NCBI RefSeq assembly: GCF_030549615.1
Contig: NZ_CP130832.1
Location: 3,596,001-3,660,000, forward strand
DNA length: 64,000 nucleotides
Origin: Stenotrophomonas sp. 610A2
Lineage (GTDB): Bacteria; Pseudomonadota; Gammaproteobacteria; Xanthomonadales; Xanthomonadaceae
Direction: 5' to 3'
A program made the translations under genes and the position numbers. Under the pieces are notes generated by a model. It was not told where the DNA came from. It worked only from the letters and a program-made list of their open reading frames with translations, and made no database searches. Below are positions 1 through 7,737 of this stretch, piece after piece. Position 1 is the stretch's first letter. The number at the start of each line of letters is the position of its first letter.

Positions 1-35
1 GTGACATCGGAAATGTAGAGCTTGTTGTCAGTCAT
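1..35 (-). CDS. 4-hydroxy-2-oxovalerate aldolase, N-terminal fragment
   Basis: Only the first 11 codons lie in the window; the gene runs off the left edge. They read MTDNKLYISDV, the usual beginning of the aldolase that splits 4-hydroxy-2-oxovalerate into pyruvate and acetaldehyde. It starts 10 bp after the stop of the acylating acetaldehyde dehydrogenase, its known partner: in this family the two proteins form a complex that channels acetaldehyde. The identification depends on that context plus the short N-terminus; the catalytic part is not visible. Confidence 0.75.
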   Translation of the reverse strand, partial: MTDNKLYISDV

Positions 36-45
36 GCGTTCTTCC

Positions 46-984
46 TCAGGCTGCAGCGCGCGCGGCCAGCACCGAGGCGGCCATGCGCTCACCGGTGGCC
101 AGCGCGGCCGACGTCATGATGTCCAGGTTGCCGGCGTAGGCCGGCAGGTAGTGCGCGGCACCTTCCACTTCCAGGAAGATCGTGGTCTTGAGGCCAGTGG
201 TGAGACCGACGCCGGGCACATTGACCGGCTCGTCCAGCACCTCGAACTGCACCTGCTGCTTCAGTCGGTAGCCAGGGACGTAGGCGGCCACACGCGCAGC
301 CATATCGTTGACCGCTGCCTCGATGGCCGCGGCGTCGGCCGGCTCGCTGAGCACGTAGACGGTGTCGCGCATCAGCAACGGCGGCTCGGCCGGATTGAGC
401 ACGATGATGGCCTTGCCCACCGCCGCGCCACCAGCGCTCTCGATTGCCCGCGAGGTGGTCTCGGTGAACTCATCGATGTTGGCGCGGGTGCCGGGGCCGG
501 CACTCTTGCTGGAAATGCTGGCGACGATCTCGGCGTACTTGACCTTGGCCACCGAGGCCACCGCGGCAACCATCGGAATGGTGGCCTGGCCGCCGCAGGT
601 CACCATGTTGACGTTGGCGGCGTCGATGTTGTCGTCCAGGTTGACGGTCGGCAGGCAGTACGGGCCGATCGCTGCTGGCGTCAGGTCGACCACGCGGATG
701 TCCGGCTTGGCCTTGCGCAGCAGGGCGTCATTGGCGATGTGCGCCGAGGCTGATGTCGCATCGAAGACAATGTCGATATCGGCAAACAACTCCGATTCAA
801 TCAGTCCGGCCACGCCACTGGCGATGGTCGGCACGCCCATGCGCGCAGCGCGGGCCAGGCCATCGGAGGCCGGGTCGATGCCGACAAGTGCGGCCATCTG
901 CACGTGCTTGCCGTGGCGCAGGATCTTGATCATCAGGTCGGTACCGATGTTGCCGGGGCCGACGATGGCAGCTTTCAGGGTCAT
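46..984 (-). CDS. acetaldehyde dehydrogenase (acetylating)
   Basis: 312 residues, normal length for the DmpF/MhpF/BphJ family. It oxidises acetaldehyde with NAD+ and CoA to acetyl-CoA in the last step of the lower meta-cleavage pathway. The N-terminus has a Rossmann signature ([12 protein letters not shown], about residues 6-17), and the catalytic cysteine sits in [12 protein letters not shown] around residue 130. It lies between the hydratase/decarboxylase gene (40 bp upstream) and the aldolase gene (10 bp downstream), all on the minus strand and probably one transcript. Family assignment is firm; the upstream aromatic substrate cannot be read from it. Confidence 0.95.
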   Translation of the reverse strand: MTLKAAIVGPGNIGTDLMIKILRHGKHVQMAALVGIDPASDGLARAARMGVPTIASGVAGLIESELFADIDIVFDATSASAHIANDALLRKAKPDIRVVDLTPAAIGPYCLPTVNLDDNIDAANVNMVTCGGQATIPMVAAVASVAKVKYAEIVASISSKSAGPGTRANIDEFTETTSRAIESAGGAAVGKAIIVLNPAEPPLLMRDTVYVLSEPADAAAIEAAVNDMAARVAAYVPGYRLKQQVQFEVLDEPVNVPGVGLTTGLKTTIFLEVEGAAHYLPAYAGNLDIMTSAALATGERMAASVLAARAAA

Positions 985-1024
985 GCAGCACTCCTGTCAT
1001 TCAATGTGGGGGAGGAAGCAGGCA

Positions 1025-1822
1025 TCACGCGAAATGCACGTCGGCACTGCCGAGCGCGCCAACGCGGACACGCATGTGGTCACCGGCGGCCACCGGGATC
1101 AGCGGCACCAAGGCGCCGGACAGGATTACTTCGCCGGCCTTCAACGGCGTACCAAGGCGACCAAGCGTGTTGGCCAGCCATGCCACGCAGTTGACCGGCG
1201 ATCCCAGCGCAGCGGCACCGGCGCCAGTAGCCACCAGTTCGCCGTTCTTCTCGACCACCATGCCCAGCGTGCCCAGGTCCAGGTTCCTCGGTGGCACGCG
1301 CAGCTCGCCCAGCACATAGGCGGCGGCGGAGGCATTGTCGGCAACGGTGTCGGTGATGCCGATACGCCAGTCGCGGATGCGCGAATCAACGATCTCGAAG
1401 CACACCGACAGCGCTTCGGTCGCAGCGAGTACATCGTGGTGGGTGATGCCGGGGCCAACCAGGTCGCGCTTGAGGTGGAAGGCGATTTCACCTTCGGCAC
1501 GCGGCGCGATCATCCCGGCCACCGGCAGCGTGCCGCCGTTGGCAACCTGCATGCGGTCGGTGAGGAAACCGAAGTCGGGCTGATCCACTTTCAACATGCG
1601 CTGCACGGCTGCCGACGTAGCACCGATCTTCTTGCCGACCACTCGCTCGCCATCGGCCAGGCGACGCGCCAGCAGATCATTGGAGATCGCATAGGCATCG
1701 GCCAGGGTAAGCCCACTGATCCGCTCGCTCAGTGGATCAACCGCCTCGCCAGTGCGCAGCGCGGAATGCAGTTCGGCGCCATGCAGGGCGATTGCAGCTG
1801 CATCCAATACCAAGGCCGTCAT
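1025..1822 (-). CDS. 2-oxopent-4-enoate hydratase / 2-oxo-3-hexenedioate decarboxylase family enzyme
   Basis: 265 residues of the fumarylacetoacetate hydrolase-like fold shared by DmpE/MhpD hydratases and DmpH/NbaG decarboxylases. The motif VGKKIGATS (about 62-70), the metal-binding acidic segment EGEIAFHL (about 111-118) and LGSPVNCVAWLANTL near the C-terminus are typical. Only one such gene is present in this part of the cluster, and sequence alone does not say whether it is the decarboxylase, the hydratase or both. It overlaps the upstream tautomerase gene by 4 bp, so the two are probably translationally coupled. With a tautomerase next door, a decarboxylase role on the 4-oxalocrotonate branch is slightly favoured. 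Confidence 0.85.
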   Translation of the reverse strand: MTALVLDAAAIALHGAELHSALRTGEAVDPLSERISGLTLADAYAISNDLLARRLADGERVVGKKIGATSAAVQRMLKVDQPDFGFLTDRMQVANGGTLPVAGMIAPRAEGEIAFHLKRDLVGPGITHHDVLAATEALSVCFEIVDSRIRDWRIGITDTVADNASAAAYVLGELRVPPRNLDLGTLGMVVEKNGELVATGAGAAALGSPVNCVAWLANTLGRLGTPLKAGEVILSGALVPLIPVAAGDHMRVRVGALGSADVHFA

Positions 1823-2022
1823 GCCTTGCCCCCTTCAACCGGATCGCTCTTGAGCACATCGCCCACCGCGAAACGTTGCGGCGGAACCTCGGTGACCATC
1901 ACCCGGATCGCGCTCATCGGCGCATCCAGTTCCACATGCGCCACCTTCGCCAGTTCGCGGATGAAGCGCTGTACTTTCTGCTCGTCGCGGCCCTGCACCA
2001 GGGTCACTTGGATGATCGGCAT
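1819..2022 (-). CDS. 4-oxalocrotonate tautomerase (2-hydroxymuconate tautomerase)
   Basis: 67 residues, the length of the small hexameric tautomerases. After removal of the initiator Met the protein begins with Pro1, the catalytic base. Counting from Pro1, the other catalytic residues Arg11 (VQGRDEQ), Arg39 (AIRVMV) and Phe50 (QRFAVG) all fall exactly where they do in 4-OT, so activity is likely. It converts 2-hydroxymuconate to 2-oxo-3-hexenedioate in meta-cleavage of catechols, or after deamination of 2-aminomuconate in the kynurenine route. It overlaps the hydratase/decarboxylase start by 4 bp and follows the MFS gene by 22 bp. Confidence 0.93.
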   Translation of the reverse strand: MPIIQVTLVQGRDEQKVQRFIRELAKVAHVELDAPMSAIRVMVTEVPPQRFAVGDVLKSDPVEGGKA

Positions 2023-2044
2023 TTCTTTACTCCTGCTAGTTCGG

Positions 2045-3310
2045 TCAGGTCAGCTCGACGCCCTTGGTCTCGGGCAGGAACAGCAGCACGATCACTGCAG
2101 CCAGCGCGAAGAACCCGGCGGTCGCCATCAAGCCACTGGCAACGCCGTAGCTGTTGGCCAGGAAGCCGATCAAGGCCGGCGCGATGGCGGCGATGGCGCG
2201 GCCGCCGTTGTAGACGAAACCCTGCGCGGTGGCGCGCACGGTGGTCGGGAACATTTCAGCGAAGGTCGGTGCGAAGCCGCTGTAGAAGCCGGTGCCGAAG
2301 TACGCCACGACGATGCCGAACGCCATCAGTGCCATCGGCGACTTGATCATCACGAACACCGGCACGGTCAGCGCCGAGGCAACGAAAAACAGCATGAAGG
2401 CCTTCTTGCGGCCGATCGCGTCGGCGATGTAACCGAAGGTGACGAAGCCCAGCGCCGCACCGATCTGCATCACCACGATCCAGATGGTCGACTTGACCAT
2501 GTCCAGGCCCGGGCCGCCGTCAGCGACCGGTGTGGCGAGGTAGGTCGGGATCCAGGTGAACAATCCCCAATAGCCACACATCGCGGCGGTGACGAAGGCC
2601 AGCCCGACCGTGGTGCTACGCGCATGGGTACCAAACAGATTGCGCATGGTCTGGGCGAAGCTGAGGCGCTCCTTCTGGTTGACCCAGATCTCCGGCTCCT
2701 TGACGTGGCGGCGCACGTAGAAGGCAAGCAGTGCCGGCAACAGGCCAACCGCGAACACCCAGCGCCAGCCCAGCGTCGGCACCACCAGCGCGGCGATGAT
2801 CGCGGCAGCGGCATAACCGGATGCGAACGCGCTCTGGATCCAGGCCAGGATCTTGCCGCGGTGCTGTGCCGGCCAGCTCTCGCTGACCAGTGCCGAACCC
2901 GCGGACCACTCACCGCCGACACCCAGGCCGACGATCACGCGGAACAGCATCAGCTGGCCCAGCGTATCGGACAGGCCGCACAGCGCAGTACCGATTGAGT
3001 AGCAGATGATGCTGAGCATCATCGACTTCGCCCGACCCATGCGATCGGCAAGGTAGCCGAACACCAGTCCGCCGAATGCGGTGGCCATCAACGTGGCCGA
3101 CATCACCATGCCTGCCTGCGACTTGTCGAAGCCCAGGTCCGCGCTGACGTGCTTGAGCACCATCGCGAACAGCATCAAATCCATCACGTCCAGCATCCAG
3201 CCCAGGTAGGCCGAACGGAACGTGCCCCACTGCTGCTTGCTGGCCCCTTGCCACCAGCGGCCGCCTGCGCCGCCTGTTACTGCCTGGATCGATGAATCAC
3301 GCTGCGCCAT
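2045..3310 (-). CDS. MFS transporter, probably for an aromatic acid
   Basis: 421 residues with about 12 hydrophobic segments. The MFS motif A loop is visible in GYLADRMGRAKSM (about 84-96) and again in the second half as GYIADAIGRKKAF. The overall pattern (WMLDVMDLMLFA near the N-terminus, RVIVGLGVGGEW in TM4) resembles the aromatic acid:H+ symporter and related NanT-like porters. It is the first gene of the minus-strand catabolic transcript, 22 bp before the tautomerase gene, so uptake of the pathway substrate is the natural inference. Its promoter region carries two dyads that may be operators of the IclR regulator at 4188-5033. The substrate is not determined. Confidence 0.88.
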   Translation of the reverse strand: MAQRDSSIQAVTGGAGGRWWQGASKQQWGTFRSAYLGWMLDVMDLMLFAMVLKHVSADLGFDKSQAGMVMSATLMATAFGGLVFGYLADRMGRAKSMMLSIICYSIGTALCGLSDTLGQLMLFRVIVGLGVGGEWSAGSALVSESWPAQHRGKILAWIQSAFASGYAAAAIIAALVVPTLGWRWVFAVGLLPALLAFYVRRHVKEPEIWVNQKERLSFAQTMRNLFGTHARSTTVGLAFVTAAMCGYWGLFTWIPTYLATPVADGGPGLDMVKSTIWIVVMQIGAALGFVTFGYIADAIGRKKAFMLFFVASALTVPVFVMIKSPMALMAFGIVVAYFGTGFYSGFAPTFAEMFPTTVRATAQGFVYNGGRAIAAIAPALIGFLANSYGVASGLMATAGFFALAAVIVLLFLPETKGVELT

Positions 3311-3344
3311 TGGCTTCCCCTCCGGAATCGTGGCTGATACGAAA

Positions 3345-3361
3345 GTATCGGTGATCGATAC
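3345..3361. promoter_or_regulatory. dyad GTATCG-N5-CGATAC, copy 1 (candidate IclR operator)
   Basis: Arms GTATCG and CGATAC are exact reverse complements separated by GTGAT. It lies 35 bp upstream of the MFS start. The same arms with the same 5-bp spacer recur at 3416-3432. Two matched dyads in a divergent promoter next to an IclR-type regulator gene suggest operator sites; this is inference. Confidence 0.6.
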
Positions 3362-3415
3362 TCAGAGCACAAAATATCCCACTTTTTCCAAAAATGGAAC
3401 ATGGAATTTAATTTT

Positions 3416-3432
3416 GTATCGATATACGATAC
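3416..3432. promoter_or_regulatory. dyad GTATCG-N5-CGATAC, copy 2 (candidate IclR operator)
   Basis: Same six-base arms as copy 1, spacer ATATA, centre about 71 bp away (close to seven helical turns). It ends 27 bp before the cupin-like gene start at 3460, so a bound protein would cover that promoter. The surrounding stretch 3362-3420 is strikingly AT-rich compared with the neighbouring genes, as expected for a divergent promoter. Confidence 0.6.
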
Positions 3433-3459
3433 GAACGTCGTTACAAACGCGAGATTCCG

Positions 3460-4128
3460 ATGTCTGAACTGATCCTCCGCCTGCACGAAGACCATCTGCC
3501 AGCCGGCTGCCCTCCTGTTTACCTGCCCAGCGGGCCGCGCGCCCTCTACATCCGCAGCGGCGGCCTGAGTGTTGAGTCCGCGCAGGACAGCCAGGCGTTG
3601 GACCCGGCGCAGGCGCGTGTGTGCCAGCAACAGGTCACCCTGCTCAACGGCAATCAGGACACGGTGCTGTGGCGCTGGGAACTGACTGATCGCAACCACC
3701 CTGCCGGCGCCCTGCCCTCGGCCCCAGCCACCCGCAGCGAGCTCAAGCTTGAGGCGCCAATCAGCCTGGATGATCGCTTCGAGTGGCTGATGCGCTGCGA
3801 CCGCGTCGATTTCCCCAAGGGCGGCGTGGCGCTGACCCATGTCCATCAAGGGCCAGGCATCCGGATCTGCGACTACGGCCAGATCAGCATCGAAACGCTC
3901 GGTGACAGCCACGATTACCCGGCCGGCAGCGCCTGGTTCGAGCTCGGCCATGCACCGGTACTGGCCCCCACCACCGAGGCTGAGGAAACCCGTTTCATCC
4001 GCTGCTTCCTGCTGCCCCGCCAGCTCAAGGGACGCAGCTCGATCCGCTATGTGCGCCCGGAAGATGCGGCCGCACAGAAGACCCAGCAGTACAAGGTTTT
4101 CGCAGAGCGATACATCGACCTGCCATAA
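3460..4128 (+). CDS. cupin-like conserved protein of unknown function
   Basis: 222 residues. The second half looks like a cupin barrel: LTHVHQGPGIRI (about 126-137) supplies histidines, followed by DYPAGSAWFELG. No signal peptide or membrane segment is seen, so it should be cytoplasmic. It is transcribed away from the transporter/catabolic genes from the same intergenic region and is followed after 59 bp by the IclR regulator gene on the same strand. Cupins in such clusters can be dioxygenases or small-molecule-binding proteins; I cannot choose between these. The start at 3460 has only a weak ribosome binding site. Confidence 0.7.
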   Translation: MSELILRLHEDHLPAGCPPVYLPSGPRALYIRSGGLSVESAQDSQALDPAQARVCQQQVTLLNGNQDTVLWRWELTDRNHPAGALPSAPATRSELKLEAPISLDDRFEWLMRCDRVDFPKGGVALTHVHQGPGIRICDYGQISIETLGDSHDYPAGSAWFELGHAPVLAPTTEAEETRFIRCFLLPRQLKGRSSIRYVRPEDAAAQKTQQYKVFAERYIDLP

Positions 4129-4187
4129 TCGGCGGAAAACGCGGTCAACAGGCCGCGTTCGTCCATGTAACACACTGCAGGTAGCCG

Positions 4188-5033
4188 ATGCCCAGCCACG
4201 ACGCGAGTGACAAAAAGGAATTGGGTGCCGCCAGCGGCACCGTCGAGCCACAGGAAGAAAGCGCCGAACAGGGCCTGCCAACCGCCATCGTCTCGCTGAA
4301 GGTGATCGAAGCGCTGGCCGCGGCGCCGACCGGGCTCGGCGTAACCCGCCTTGCGCAGTTGCTGGGCATGCCGAAAGCACGCGTGCACCGCCACCTCAGC
4401 GTGCTGCGCGAGCATGGCTACGTCGACCAGGACCCGGACAACAACCAATATCGGGTGGGTTGGCAGATGTTCCTGCTGGGCCGTGCCTGCAGCAGCCGTT
4501 TCGATGTGATGGGACTGGCCAAGCCGGTGCTGGAACAGCTGCGCGACGAAGTTGGCCAGACCGTGGTGATCTCCACGTTCTCCGACAACGAGGTGGTGGT
4601 GCTGGACCTGCTGCGCGGCACCGCGCCGGTGGAGATCAGCCTGCGCCCCGGCACACGCTTCCAACACAACAGCGTGGCGCAGGGCAAGATCGCCCTCGCC
4701 TACGGCCCGGACAAGCTGCGCCGCGCCTACCTGACCCAGCCACTGAGCAACAGCACGCCGCGCACCATCGTCGACCCGGATCGACTGGCGGCGGAGATCG
4801 AGCTGGTGCGCAAGCGCGGCTGGGCCGATGCACCGGAAGAGCTCTACATCGGCATCAATGCCTTGGCCGCGCCACTGCTGCAAGGCAACGGTGAATTGTT
4901 CGGCACCCTGGCCATCGTCGGCTCCATCCACTACCTGCCGAGCACACCGGATCCGGCGCACGTACAGGCCATGTTGAGCGCCGCGGCGCAGATCTCGGCC
5001 TTGATGGGCTACCACCCACCCAAGCCCCGCTAA
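4188..5033 (+). CDS. IclR-family transcriptional regulator
   Basis: 281 residues. An N-terminal tail (1-28, rich in Glu/Ser) precedes the winged helix-turn-helix (about 30-95, with VTRLAQLLGMPKARVHRHLSVL), then the IclR effector-binding domain (about 105-275; GQTVVISTFSDNEVVVLD, RPGTRFQHNSVAQGKIALAY, GWADAPEELYIGINALAAPL). The family controls aromatic and short-chain acid catabolism, which fits the neighbouring lower meta-pathway. Probable targets are the paired dyads at 3345-3361 and 3416-3432. Start chosen at the ATG preceded by AGG. The stop codon abuts the REP cluster beginning at 5034. Confidence 0.93.
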   Translation: MPSHDASDKKELGAASGTVEPQEESAEQGLPTAIVSLKVIEALAAAPTGLGVTRLAQLLGMPKARVHRHLSVLREHGYVDQDPDNNQYRVGWQMFLLGRACSSRFDVMGLAKPVLEQLRDEVGQTVVISTFSDNEVVVLDLLRGTAPVEISLRPGTRFQHNSVAQGKIALAYGPDKLRRAYLTQPLSNSTPRTIVDPDRLAAEIELVRKRGWADAPEELYIGINALAAPLLQGNGELFGTLAIVGSIHYLPSTPDPAHVQAMLSAAAQISALMGYHPPKPR

Positions 5034-5265
5034 GCGTCACCTGTAGTGCCGAGCCATGCTCGGCAAGAGGCCTTACCGCAAAACCCAAACTGTAGTGCCG
5101 AGCCATGCTCGGCAGAGGCCTTACCGCAAAACCCAAACTGTAGCGCCGAGCCATGCTCGGCAGAGGCCTCACCGCAAAACCCAAACCTGTAGTGCCGAGC
5201 CATGCTCGGCAGAGGCCTTACCGGGAAAACCCCAGCCGAGCATGGCTCGGCACTACAGGTGACGC
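5034..5265. repeat. cluster of five GTAG-headed REP palindromes
   Basis: Four direct units GTAG+TGCCGAGCCATGCTCGGCA lie at 5043-5065, 5092-5114, 5140-5162 and 5189-5211 (period 48-49 bp, joined by CAGAGGCC..ACCGCAAAACCCAAAC spacers); a fifth unit at 5234-5256 is inverted. The whole cluster is bounded by a perfect 31-bp inverted repeat (5034-5064 against 5235-5265). The form, with a GTAG tetranucleotide 5' of a short hairpin, matches the GTAG-type REPs known in Stenotrophomonas maltophilia. It fills the gap between the convergent iclR and mpl genes and may also act as a bidirectional terminator. No RAYT transposase gene is in the window. Confidence 0.92.
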
Positions 5266-5276
5266 TGCAGTCCGTT

Positions 5277-6719
5277 CTACGCGTTCTGCAGCTGCGCCAG
5301 GAACCGGCGCGGCGCGCCATCAAAACCGCCATTGGACATGAACACCACGTGGTCACCTGCTGCTACGGCATCACCGAGCGTGGACAACAAGGCATCCGTA
5401 TCCGCCACGGCCTGTGCATCGCCACGCACCGCGTCGATCACCTTGGCCGCGTCCCACGGCAGCTCGGGCCGGGCCAGGAATACCACCGCATCGGCGATAG
5501 CCAACGACGGCGCCAATGCGTCCGAATGCGCGCCCAGTCGCATTGAATTGCTGCGCGGCTCCATCGCCACCACGATGCGCGCATCGCCAACCTTGGCCCG
5601 CAGGCCTTCCAGCGTGGTGTGGATGGCAGTCGGATGATGGGCGAAGTCGTCGTATATGGTGATGCCCTGCGCCTGTCCGATGACTTCCATGCGCCGCTTG
5701 ACGCTATGGAAGCCAGCCAAGGCCGGCGCGACGCTGGCAACGTCGACGCCCACCGCATGCGCTGCAGCCAATGCCGCGAGCCCATTGAGCACGTTGTGCC
5801 GGCCCAGCAGCGACCATTCCACGGTCGCCACTTCCGTGCCCCGATGCAGCACGGCGAACGCACTGCCATCCTGGTTGATCAGGCGTGCGCTCCATTCCAG
5901 CGACGGATCGAAGCCAAAGCGCTCCACCGGCGTCCAGCAGCCCATCGCCAGCACTTCGGCCAGGTACTTGTCCTCGCCGTTGACGATCAGGCGACCGCGA
6001 CCGGGCACGGTACGTACCAGATGATGGAACTGGCGCTGGATCGCAGCCACGTCCGGGAAGATGTCGGCGTGATCGAATTCCAGATTATTGAGGATGGCGA
6101 CCAGCGGGCGGTAATGGACGAACTTGCTGCGCTTGTCGAAGAACGCGGTGTCGTATTCGTCAGCTTCAACAACAAAAAGTGGTCGATCCGACACCTTGCT
6201 CCCTTCCCCCGCCGGGGGAAGGTGCCCCGCAGGGGCGGATGGGGGTACGTCGCCAGCAATCGATCGCCCCAACCGCGCCGACACCCCGAAATCCTCCGCC
6301 ACGCCACCAATCAGGAAGCCCGGCTCACGCCCGGCGGCCTGCAACAGGTAGGAAAGAATGGTGGTGGTGGTGGTCTTGCCATGCGTCCCGGCCACCGCCA
6401 GCGTGTCGCGCCCCGGCAGCACCTGCTCGGAAAGCCATTGCGCCCCAGAGATATAGCGGCGGCCGCTGTCCAATACGGCTTCCACCGCTGGATTGCCACG
6501 CGACAGCGCATTGCCGATCACGACTTCATCGCAATCAGCACTGATGTTGTCCGCCAGATAGCCCTGCGACAGGCTGATCCCCAGCGTTTCCAGCTGGGTG
6601 GACATGGGCGGATAGACCGCCTGATCGCTGCCTTCGACCTGATGGCCGAGCTCGCGGGCCAAAGCGGCAACGCCGCCCATGAAAGTACCGGCAATGCCGA
6701 GAATATGGATCTTGGTCAT
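5277..6719 (-). CDS. mpl: UDP-N-acetylmuramate:L-alanyl-gamma-D-glutamyl-meso-diaminopimelate ligase
   Basis: 480 residues from the ATG giving MTKIHILGIAGTFMG, the usual Mpl N-terminus; a start 8 codons earlier is possible but less likely. Mpl re-attaches recycled murein tripeptide to UDP-MurNAc in the cytoplasm. The ATP-binding loop is VAGTHGKTTTTT (about 110-121), and ADEYDTAFFDKRSKFVHYRP is a Mur-ligase hallmark. Between RLGRSIAGD and the FVVEADEYD motif there are about 20 extra residues (PPSAPAGHLPPAGEGSKVSD) encoded by a palindromic genomic repeat at 6199-6246; reading frame is kept. The gene converges on iclR across a REP cluster and is followed, on the other side, by adk. Confidence 0.95.
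   Translation of the reverse strand: MTKIHILGIAGTFMGGVAALARELGHQVEGSDQAVYPPMSTQLETLGISLSQGYLADNISADCDEVVIGNALSRGNPAVEAVLDSGRRYISGAQWLSEQVLPGRDTLAVAGTHGKTTTTTILSYLLQAAGREPGFLIGGVAEDFGVSARLGRSIAGDVPPSAPAGHLPPAGEGSKVSDRPLFVVEADEYDTAFFDKRSKFVHYRPLVAILNNLEFDHADIFPDVAAIQRQFHHLVRTVPGRGRLIVNGEDKYLAEVLAMGCWTPVERFGFDPSLEWSARLINQDGSAFAVLHRGTEVATVEWSLLGRHNVLNGLAALAAAHAVGVDVASVAPALAGFHSVKRRMEVIGQAQGITIYDDFAHHPTAIHTTLEGLRAKVGDARIVVAMEPRSNSMRLGAHSDALAPSLAIADAVVFLARPELPWDAAKVIDAVRGDAQAVADTDALLSTLGDAVAAGDHVVFMSNGGFDGAPRRFLAQLQNA
6199..6246. repeat. palindromic intergenic-type repeat inside mpl
   Basis: The stretch contains a CTTCCCCC-GCC-GGGGGAAG hairpin followed by TGCCCCGCAGGGGCGGATGGGGGT. Short G/C-rich palindromes of this kind are found between genes elsewhere in this window (12174, 14459, 34786, 63521), although the exact sequence differs. 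Here it interrupts a conserved protein without breaking the frame. Confidence 0.65.
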
Positions 6720-6945
6720 CGAACGATTGTCGCCGATGCACACGGATAAGGGGTATGCCCGAGTTCATGTAGGCGTACCCTTAGAGCATGTAGGGGATTC
6801 CCCGATACCATCACAGCACATTCACAAACAAAATACGTGACGCCAGCCTCAGTATCCCTCAGGTCCTACTCCCCAAGAGGCCATCCCCAGGGAGCTCATG
6901 CTGATGGGGCCTTGAGCACGCCCTTAGCTGGCTTTTCTACAAATG

Positions 6946-6980
6946 AAACGCCCGGATCCAGCACTTGGACCCGGGCGTTT
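6946..6980 (-). terminator. hairpin downstream of adk
   Basis: A 15-bp stem with one mismatch (AAACGCCCGGATCCA against TGGACCCGGGCGTTT) and a 5-nt loop, 50 bp past the adk stop. On the minus strand it ends in GTTT followed by CATTTG, so a factor-independent terminator for adk is likely though the T-tract is short. The rest of 6720-7030 (about 310 bp between mpl and adk) shows no gene; it must hold the mpl promoter. Confidence 0.65.
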
Positions 6981-7030
6981 CAGTTTGCGTCGCTCGGGGC
7001 TGCAGCGGGATCCGCCGCAGCCCTGCCTGG

Positions 7031-7594
7031 TCAGCGCTTGATCGCCGCCAGGATGCGGGCCAGCACTTCGTCCAGCGCGCCCACGCCATCGACGCGGGCC
7101 AAGGTGCCCTTGGCGGCGTAGAAGTCGATCACCGGCGCGGTGGAATCGTTGTAGACCTGCAGACGCTGACGCACCGATTCCGGATTGTCATCGGCACGGC
7201 CCTGTTCCTGGGCGCGGCCAGCGATGCGCTCGACCAGCAGCTCGGTCGGCACATCCAGCTGCACGATGGCGTCCAGCGGCTGGTTCAGCTTGGCCAGCAG
7301 TTCGCCCAGCGCATTGGCCTGGGCAACGTTGCGCGGGTAGCCGTCGAGGATGAAGCCCTTGGCGGTATCGGCCTGCGACAGGCGCGATTCCAGCATGCCC
7401 AGCAGGATGTCGTCGGACACCAGGTTGCCGGCATCCATCACCGCCTTGGCCTGCTTGCCCAGCTCGGTGCCGGCAGCCACTTCGGCGCGCAGCAGGTCAC
7501 CGGTGGAAATGTGCGGAACCTGCAGTTGTTCCTTCAGGCTCGTCGCCTGTGTGCCCTTGCCCGAACCGGGCGGTCCCAACAGAACCAATCGCAT
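7031..7594 (-). CDS. adk: adenylate kinase
   Basis: 187 residues, the short bacterial form without a zinc-binding LID. It interconverts ATP + AMP and 2 ADP in the cytoplasm. The P-loop is GPPGSGKGTQA (about 7-17), followed by HISTGDLLRAEV (AMP-binding) and GFILDGYPRNVAQA (about 79-92). The start at 7594 (MRLVLLGPPG) is chosen because the longer upstream extension is not conserved-looking, and GGGAG lies just before this ATG. It is divergent from pfp, with a shared 143-bp promoter region (7595-7737). Confidence 0.97.
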   Translation of the reverse strand: MRLVLLGPPGSGKGTQATSLKEQLQVPHISTGDLLRAEVAAGTELGKQAKAVMDAGNLVSDDILLGMLESRLSQADTAKGFILDGYPRNVAQANALGELLAKLNQPLDAIVQLDVPTELLVERIAGRAQEQGRADDNPESVRQRLQVYNDSTAPVIDFYAAKGTLARVDGVGALDEVLARILAAIKR

Positions 7595-7737
7595 TCCTGA
7601 CTCCCATATGTTTTGAGGAAACGGGACGGACAGCGGCGTTAGACTCATGGGCCGATTCACGCTGCACCGCAATATGTGCAGCTTACCGCATCCGGCCAAT
7701 GTCCCGGAATGTCCTCCCGCTCTGGAGAGTATTGCCC

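Noticed and set aside
362..2998. Long plus-strand open frame of 878 codons across the catabolic genes
   Set aside because: It runs antisense through several well-supported minus-strand genes, has no family motifs and an odd Arg/His-rich composition; it is an effect of high GC content.
5043..5256. Regular 48-49 bp direct repeats resembling a small CRISPR array
   Set aside because: The repeated parts are hairpins with GTAG heads, the spacers are nearly identical rather than unique, one unit is inverted, and no cas genes are near; they are REPs.
7549..7737. N-terminal extension of the PPi-phosphofructokinase
   Set aside because: It overlaps adk in antisense, lacks family similarity, and a proper ribosome binding site precedes the ATG at 7738.
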